DNA from: Oscillospiraceae bacterium
Lineage (GTDB): Bacteria > Bacillota > Clostridia > Oscillospirales > Acutalibacteraceae
Direction: 5' to 3'
Assembly: GCA_028697255.1 (NCBI GenBank)
Contig: JAQVFM010000006.1
Location: forward strand, 1 to 53,371
DNA: 53,371 nt
Below the pieces are notes generated by a model that ran no database searches, was not told the origin of the DNA, and saw only the letters and a list, made by a program, of their open reading frames with translations. The position numbers were made by a program, and so were the translations under genes. Below, in pieces: positions 48,907 through 53,371 of the stretch (position 1 is its first letter; every line of letters starts with the position of its first letter).

Positions 48907-51339
48907 ATGCCTTATAAAACCGAATTTTTAATGCTTCGTAAACGGATTATGGAAAATGATTTTTTGCGAATGAACGACAGGCAAAGGCAGGCGGTATTCC
49001 ATACCGAGGGGCCGCTATTGATTCTTGCAGGTGCGGGCAGCGGCAAGACCACAGTGCTTGTTAACCGTTTTGCAAACATAGTCAAATACGGCCGTGCCTA
49101 TCAAAGCACCCGGGTGCCTATGCTGTCTGATGATGATATGAATGCAATGCGTGCAGCGGCGAACGGGACGGCAAGCGAACAAGAGTATTCGCATGCGGTG
49201 TCTCTTTGTGCGGTTGACCCTGTCCCTGCATGGCGCATTCTGGCAATAACATTCACCAACAAAGCAGCAGGTGAACTTAAAGAGAGGCTGTCACTCATGC
49301 TTGGTTCTGAACAGGCGAGAGAGGCACAAGCAAGCACCTTTCATTCGTTTTGTGCGCAGATACTGCGCCGATACGGTGACAGGCTTGGATATTCAAACAG
49401 GTTTACCATTTATGACACCGATGATAGCCGGCGCCTTATGAAGCAATGCCTGCAAACGCTTAATATAAACGAAAGGCTGCTTAGCCACAAAGCGGCTTTA
49501 AGTGAAATCGGGCGCGCCAAGGACAACCTTTTGTCACCTGATGAATACAAATCACAAGCCGGCAAAGATTTTCGCCTGCAGCAGATTGCCAAAGCCTATA
49601 GTCTGTATCAGCGCAGATTAATGGAAGCCGATGCTATGGACTTTGACGACTTATTGTATATGACAGTCAGGCTATTTACTAAAGAGCCTGATGTGCTCGA
49701 AAGCTATCAAAATCGGTTTCGCTATATTATGGTGGACGAATACCAGGATACAAACCATGTTCAGTACCGTTTTGTTAAAATGCTGTCCGAGGGATGGGGA
49801 AACCTGTGTGTCGTCGGTGACGACGATCAAAGTATATATAAATTTCGGGGCGCGACAATTGAGAACATACTTAACTTTGAAACGGAGTTTAACAACTGCC
49901 GAGTAATTCGCCTTGAACAGAATTACCGCTCGACACAGAACATACTTGATGCGGCCAATTCGGTTATATCAAAAAACGAAAATCGCAAGGGTAAGGTGCT
50001 TTGGACAAACAATAAAAAAGGAGATAAAATACAAGTCAACAGTGTTATTAACGAGGAAGATGAGGGTCGGTTTATTGCCGACACAATACAGGACGGAGTT
50101 GCCGCCAACAGACGGTACAGTGATTTTGCGGTGCTTTACCGTACAAATGCTCAGTCAAATGCAATTGAACGCGCTTTGGTGAAAAGCGGAATACCCTACC
50201 GTATTATCGGGGGGCATCGTTTTTTTGACAATTTGGAAATACGTGACGCAATGGCTTATCTCAGGCTGATTAACAATCCCGGCGATAATGTGGCATTGCG
50301 ACGCATTATAAACCAGCCCAAGCGCGGCATTGGAGAAGCTACAGTTGATAAAGCAATGCGTATTGCTGATGGAATCGGTGCTTCGCTTTATGATGTTATT
50401 TTAAATGCAGATAATTATGCCGACATCAGCCGTGCTTCTGTAAAGCTAAAGCACTTTACGGATATGATAGAAAATTTACGCAAGATGAACCAAGACAAAA
50501 ATGTGTCGCTGCATCTTTTATACACGACTATGCTTGAAATAACCGGTTATCTTGCAATGTGGGAACAGGCGGGGGAAAGCGAAGCAGGGCGAGTTGAAAA
50601 CCTTAATGAGTTAGCATCCTCGATAATAGATTACGAAAAAAACAGTCCGGAACAGCCTGATTTAGCAGGCTTTCTTGAAGAAACTGCACTTATGACCGAT
50701 ATTGACAATTATGATGCCGGTACGGACAGTACCGTGCTTATGACAATGCATGCGGCAAAAGGACTTGAGTTTCCTGTTGTATTTTTGCCGGGTTTTGAGG
50801 AGGGTATTTTCCCCGGAATGCAGACAATTCTGCAACCCGAAGAGCTGGAAGAAGACCGCCGCCTTTGTTATGTTGCTATAACACGCGCTAAAGAAAAGTT
50901 ATATATTATACATTCTCAAAGGAGAATGCTATACGGTACAACTAAAAGAAACCTGCCATCACGCTTTTTAGCTGACATACCACAGTGTTTGAAAGACATA
51001 CATGATCCGAGTTTTTTATCTTCGGGCATATCTCCGTCGCAGTACGAGGGCGAATACTATCAAATTCGTTATAAAAAACCAGACAGGACAAGCACATTTA
51101 ATATAAGAGAAAATGCAGGCGGCGGTATTTCCGCAGCAAATTTTGCACAGAAACGAAGCACATCAACCACAACTGCAAGCCATTGGAAGCCGGGTGACAT
51201 TGTTTGTCACAAGGTGTTTGGAAATGGTAAAATTTTGGCAAGCTCGCCGATGGGCAACGATACACTGCTTGAAATTAGTTTTGAAAAAGTGGGAACAAAA
51301 AAAATTATGGCAAACTATGCTCATTTAACGAAAGCCTAA
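48907..51339 (+). CDS. pcrA: ATP-dependent DNA helicase PcrA/UvrD (superfamily 1)
   Basis: A 3'-5' helicase used in nucleotide excision repair and to clear RecA or replication blocks. About 810 residues show every SF1A motif: GAGSGKTT, ILAITFTNKAAGELKERL, MVDEYQDTNHVQY, VGDDDQSIYKFRGA, LEQNYRST, TMHAAKGLEFPVVFLPGFEEGIFPG and RRLCYVAITRAKEKLYI. Between motifs I and Ia there is an extra stretch of about 40 residues (STRVPMLSDDDMNAMRAAANGTASEQEYSH) not found in Bacillus PcrA. A C-terminal Tudor-like domain (WKPGDIVCHKVFGNGKI) binds RNA polymerase in homologues. The ATG at 48907 is preferred (GGGGGAA upstream); 48889 is possible. Confidence 0.94.
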   Translation: MPYKTEFLMLRKRIMENDFLRMNDRQRQAVFHTEGPLLILAGAGSGKTTVLVNRFANIVKYGRAYQSTRVPMLSDDDMNAMRAAANGTASEQEYSHAVSLCAVDPVPAWRILAITFTNKAAGELKERLSLMLGSEQAREAQASTFHSFCAQILRRYGDRLGYSNRFTIYDTDDSRRLMKQCLQTLNINERLLSHKAALSEIGRAKDNLLSPDEYKSQAGKDFRLQQIAKAYSLYQRRLMEADAMDFDDLLYMTVRLFTKEPDVLESYQNRFRYIMVDEYQDTNHVQYRFVKMLSEGWGNLCVVGDDDQSIYKFRGATIENILNFETEFNNCRVIRLEQNYRSTQNILDAANSVISKNENRKGKVLWTNNKKGDKIQVNSVINEEDEGRFIADTIQDGVAANRRYSDFAVLYRTNAQSNAIERALVKSGIPYRIIGGHRFFDNLEIRDAMAYLRLINNPGDNVALRRIINQPKRGIGEATVDKAMRIADGIGASLYDVILNADNYADISRASVKLKHFTDMIENLRKMNQDKNVSLHLLYTTMLEITGYLAMWEQAGESEAGRVENLNELASSIIDYEKNSPEQPDLAGFLEETALMTDIDNYDAGTDSTVLMTMHAAKGLEFPVVFLPGFEEGIFPGMQTILQPEELEEDRRLCYVAITRAKEKLYIIHSQRRMLYGTTKRNLPSRFLADIPQCLKDIHDPSFLSSGISPSQYEGEYYQIRYKKPDRTSTFNIRENAGGGISAANFAQKRSTSTTTASHWKPGDIVCHKVFGNGKILASSPMGNDTLLEISFEKVGTKKIMANYAHLTKA

Positions 51340-51503
51340 AAATGCTCACAGAAAAATATCGTTTAAGTGCACCTGAAGGTATAAAATATAAGTATAACCT
51401 CCCCAAAACAACAAAAGCCCCTAAATCCAATCACATAACTTCTCCCGCATCATAAAATGTATTGAAGTAAACATACCTATATCATTTTACGGGAGGATTA
51501 ACC

Positions 51504-52331
51504 ATGTCTAATAACAAATTTTTTCACGACAGCGGCTGTAAAGAAGCCGTCTGCATTGATGCTGGTCGTGTTTATGACTCATGTTCGGATAAAGATTGTT
51601 TAGAGGATCTTCGAGTATTCTTTACCGAGCGTGAACAGATGGTTATTGACCGCGCTGTCAGTGTGCGGGCAAAAAACGCATGTGTACTCACGACCTTCAT
51701 CGACATCGAGCCGCTTCCTTTCAACCGCGGCTACTTTGCCTGTGATTTGACCTTCTTCTTCAAGGTCGAAGTCGAGGCATTTACATGCCGCAATGTACAT
51801 CCGGCGACACTGTGCGGTATTTCAGTATTCCGCAAACGCGTTATACTTTTCGGCAGTGAGGGAAATGTCAAAGTTTTCAGCAGTGAATTCCGCGAGGACG
51901 AGACCGACAGGCAACAGCCATTAGAGCGTAATCTGCCCACCTGCAAAGTACAGGTAGCCGAACCCATTGTGCTTTCCGCATGTATCGTTGACCCCTGCGA
52001 TCGCCGCAAATGCAAATTCGACTGTGATTGTGGATGCAATTCCATCCCCGAGGGAATTGCCAACCGTTTCGGTGGTTGCTTTGTTGACCCCGATGAAAGC
52101 AAAGCTGTTTATGTCACGCTTGGCATTTTCACGATTGTCCAGCTCATTCGCAATGTGCAGATGCTGGTTCCGGTTTATGATTTCTGTCTGCCAACCAAGG
52201 ACTGCTCAGATTCAACCGGTGACGAGCCCTGCGACTTGTTCCGCAAAATGCATTTTCCTGTTGACGAGTTTTTCCCGCCCGAGCAGAAGAGTGATAAAAA
52301 AGATAATTGCGGCTGTGACAACAAAAGGTAA
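51504..52331 (+). CDS. Cysteine-rich protein of unknown function
   Basis: The 275-residue soluble protein has 21 cysteines, many in pairs or clusters (GCKEAVC, CDRRKCKFDCDCGCN near 165-180, CGC at the end), and no signal peptide or membrane segment. The start follows a strong GGGAGGATT. I recall that proteins beginning like this (KFFHDSGCKEAVCIDAGRVYDSCSDKDCLEDLRV) occur widely in Clostridia without known function; disulfide- or metal-rich structure of a spore or cell-surface layer is one possibility, not shown. An AT-rich gap of about 165 bp precedes it; no vegetative -35/-10 pair is obvious there. Confidence 0.75.
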   Translation: MSNNKFFHDSGCKEAVCIDAGRVYDSCSDKDCLEDLRVFFTEREQMVIDRAVSVRAKNACVLTTFIDIEPLPFNRGYFACDLTFFFKVEVEAFTCRNVHPATLCGISVFRKRVILFGSEGNVKVFSSEFREDETDRQQPLERNLPTCKVQVAEPIVLSACIVDPCDRRKCKFDCDCGCNSIPEGIANRFGGCFVDPDESKAVYVTLGIFTIVQLIRNVQMLVPVYDFCLPTKDCSDSTGDEPCDLFRKMHFPVDEFFPPEQKSDKKDNCGCDNKR

Positions 52332-52367
52332 CAAAAAACAACATAAACCAAATCATGTTGCATACCG

Positions 52368-52400
52368 ATGCCGGTGCCCTTTGATAGGTTGCACCGGCAT
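52368..52400 (+). terminator. Hairpin after the Cys-rich gene
   Basis: ATGCCGGTGC and GCACCGGCAT form a perfect 10-bp stem with a 13-nt loop, 37 bp after the stop. The following TGATTATATT is only moderately T-rich, so termination is likely but not certain. Confidence 0.65.
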
Positions 52401-52495
52401 TGATTATATTAGTATCACATAGTTTTAAAAGATTTGTGGCATAATAGGGGTAATCCATTTATTCTATCCGTTTTTTATAGGAAGGATGAAACGAA

Positions 52496-52888
52496 TTGAA
52501 CCATCACAAGGCAAAATTGTTTTGGATAACGACATTAATTGTCGCCGTTTTTTCTTTTGTATTTTTATGGCTGGGTGTGAAGTTTATAATTGGGCAAACG
52601 GTCAGCACTCAAAACCTGCTTGCCTATGCGCTGTTGTCACTCGTTTTCGGCGGGTTGTCGGGCGCGTTTTTTGCATTGGATATGAAAGCGACATTCACTA
52701 TTTTTGTTGCAGGCTTGCTTATAGGGTATTTTTTAATGTTTTGGCAGTTTATTGCCGGTCTTGACGGCTGGGGCGACTTGACCGGTCTGCTTTATCTTTT
52801 TATGTGCGCAGGAATCGGACTTGCAGCAGGCCTGCTTGTGCAGCTAATATGGTATTTGATAAGAAGAACAAGAAGACGACGAAGATAA
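52496..52888 (+). CDS. Small four-helix membrane protein, unknown function
   Basis: The 130-residue protein is almost all membrane: four hydrophobic segments (LFWITTLIVAVFSFVFLWLGV, LLAYALLSLVFGGLSGAFFAL, FTIFVAGLLIGYFLMFWQFI, LLYLFMCAGIGLAAGLLVQLIWYLI) and a very basic tail RRTRRRRR, which places the C-terminus in the cytoplasm. The start is a TTG at 52496 with AGGAAGGA 9 bp before it. I do not recognise a family with confidence; it resembles small conserved YrzE/TIGR04086-type membrane proteins of Firmicutes. It stands alone, followed by paired palindromes. Confidence 0.65.
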   Translation: MNHHKAKLFWITTLIVAVFSFVFLWLGVKFIIGQTVSTQNLLAYALLSLVFGGLSGAFFALDMKATFTIFVAGLLIGYFLMFWQFIAGLDGWGDLTGLLYLFMCAGIGLAAGLLVQLIWYLIRRTRRRRR

Positions 52889-52909
52889 ATTTTAGGCAAT
52901 CCTGTCGGC

Positions 52910-52931
52910 GGGCGCACACATAGGTGCGCCC
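52910..52931 (-). repeat. Palindromic repeat, GGGCGCAC type, left member
   Basis: GGGCGCAC-ACATAG-GTGCGCCC followed by CTACGG. On the minus strand this reads CCGTAGGGGCGCACC, matching the right member at 53038 in the opposite orientation. Confidence 0.7.
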
Positions 52932-53037
52932 CTACGGCAAAAATAGATTACTCTATGTGTTTAGCAAACGGTGGTTTTAACGCCCAGAAATATGCGTTTG
53001 TCGCTTGCGTCTTGAACCATTTGATAATCCCGGGTAG

Positions 53038-53059
53038 GGGCGCACCTGCGTGTGCGCCC
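53038..53059 (+). repeat. Palindromic repeat, GGGCGCAC type, right member
   Basis: GGGCGCAC-CTGCGT-GTGCGCCC preceded by GGGTAG. With the left member it forms an inverted pair bracketing about 105 bp that encodes nothing recognisable. Confidence 0.7.
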
Positions 53060-53077
53060 GTGTGAATAGAGAATAAT

Positions 53078-53125
53078 ACAAAAAGAAACGACAACTTTCT
53101 GACGAAAACTGTCGTTTCTTTTTGT
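53078..53125. terminator. Bidirectional terminator before the four-helix-bundle gene end
   Basis: A 16-bp perfect stem ACAAAAAGAAACGACA / TGTCGTTTCTTTTTGT encloses a 16-nt loop. It lies about 44 bp beyond the stop of the minus-strand gene at 53169. Confidence 0.85.
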
Positions 53126-53168
53126 AAAGAGGTAACGAAAAAGATGCCGAGAGACAATAAATATAAAT

Positions 53169-53371
53169 TTATTGATTGTTTTTCTTAGCGGTATTAATTG
53201 AGGCGATAAGCATACGTTTGATTTCCTCAGCTAGTAATAAAAGATCATCATAATTATAGTCAAAGATCATTGTTCTTTTCAGCAATTTTAGCCAATAAAT
53301 ACTTTCGCCAGTTTCTTTTAATGATATATGAAGCTTGGAAATAAAATCAGCTTTGCTGTTCCCGTAAACTG
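53169..53371 (-). CDS. Four-helix bundle protein (23S rRNA intervening-sequence protein family), partial
   Basis: The minus strand reads VYGNSKADFISKLHISLKETGESIYWLKLLKRTMIFDYNYDDLLLLAEEIKRMLIASINTAKKNNQ and then TAA; the beginning is cut off by the window edge, so it is missing from the ORF track. DFISKLHISLKETGESIYWLKLL is the hallmark of the small four-helix-bundle proteins first seen in intervening sequences inside 23S rRNA genes and later found free in many genomes. About 67 of the usual 115-130 residues are present. The role is unknown. It lies beside the paired palindromes and has its own terminator. Confidence 0.85.
   Translation of the reverse strand, partial: VYGNSKADFISKLHISLKETGESIYWLKLLKRTMIFDYNYDDLLLLAEEIKRMLIASINTAKKNNQ

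Noticed and set aside
52948-53157. 69-residue minus-strand ORF near the right end
   Set aside because: It spans two palindromic repeats and a terminator hairpin, so the frame is accidental.
1-53371. Defence island, prophage, integrative element or biosynthetic cluster
   Set aside because: No integrase, transposase, restriction, CRISPR, phage structural or modular synthase gene is seen; nearly all genes are housekeeping.

Overview
The window looks like chromosomal core DNA of an anaerobic, low-to-moderate G+C member of the Clostridia (Bacillota), most plausibly an Oscillospirales/Ruminococcaceae-type gut bacterium. Three things support this: a PolC-type replicative polymerase, the Firmicutes gene orders SRP RNA-dnaX-ybaB-recR and pyrH-frr-uppS-cdsA-dxr-rseP-ispG-polC, and an NAD-linked [FeFe]-hydrogenase operon. 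The taxonomic placement is inference from gene content; there is no rRNA in the window.

Layout. (1) 0.16-5.5 kb, minus strand: nicotinate phosphoribosyltransferase, inorganic pyrophosphatase, ribosomal protein L28, a PyrE-like phosphoribosyltransferase with a degenerate PRPP loop, an O-acetylhomoserine sulfhydrylase and an orphan MazF-type toxin. (2) 5.8-8.0 kb: an AT-rich pair, a two-repeat DUF1538 membrane protein and a tandem P-II-like protein with an exact 30-bp duplication in its linker. (3) 8.0-13.6 kb: SLOG/DUF1273, DUF951, prfA, Sua5, coaE, lytic transglycosylase and M18 aminopeptidase. (4) 13.7-15.1 kb: two half-size TSUP permeases and an HD nucleotidase. (5) 15.1-20.6 kb: a hydrogenase operon (hydC, orphan HATPase, ferredoxin-like, hydB, hydA) behind a near-perfect Rex operator. 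(6) 20.6-24.8 kb: SRP RNA, dnaX, ybaB, recR, smpB and a TIM-barrel isomerase. (7) 24.9-36.6 kb: a PdaB-like protein lacking its catalytic residues, then pyrH, frr, uppS, cdsA, dxr, rseP, ispG and polC, which link translation, isoprenoid/undecaprenyl and phospholipid synthesis and replication. (8) 36.6-43.0 kb: a histidine operon, hisZ-G-D-C-B-(A::I)-E, with a fused hisA-hisI gene and no hisH or hisF. (9) 43.0-46.8 kb, minus strand: class II aldolase, a lipoprotein, the NAD(P)HX repair enzyme and a small membrane protein. (10) 46.9-51.3 kb: OadG, OadB and PcrA. (11) 51.5-53.4 kb: a Cys-rich protein of unknown function, a small membrane protein, paired palindromes and the 3' part of a four-helix-bundle gene cut by the window edge.

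Many genes abut or overlap by 4-20 bp and end at clear hairpin/T-tract terminators, so transcription units can be read directly. A family of short palindromic intergenic repeats (core GGGCGAAC-TGT-GTTCGCCC) occurs at least five times in recognisable form and about seven times counting decayed copies; one copy shows a compensatory base-pair change. No tRNA, rRNA, CRISPR array, insertion sequence or prophage was seen. The most unusual items are the hisA::hisI fusion with missing hisHF, the catalytically stripped NodB/PdaB-like protein, the DUF1538 plus tandem P-II pair, a 21-bp palindrome shared by two distant promoter regions, and the Rex-like sites before the hydrogenase and oadGB genes.
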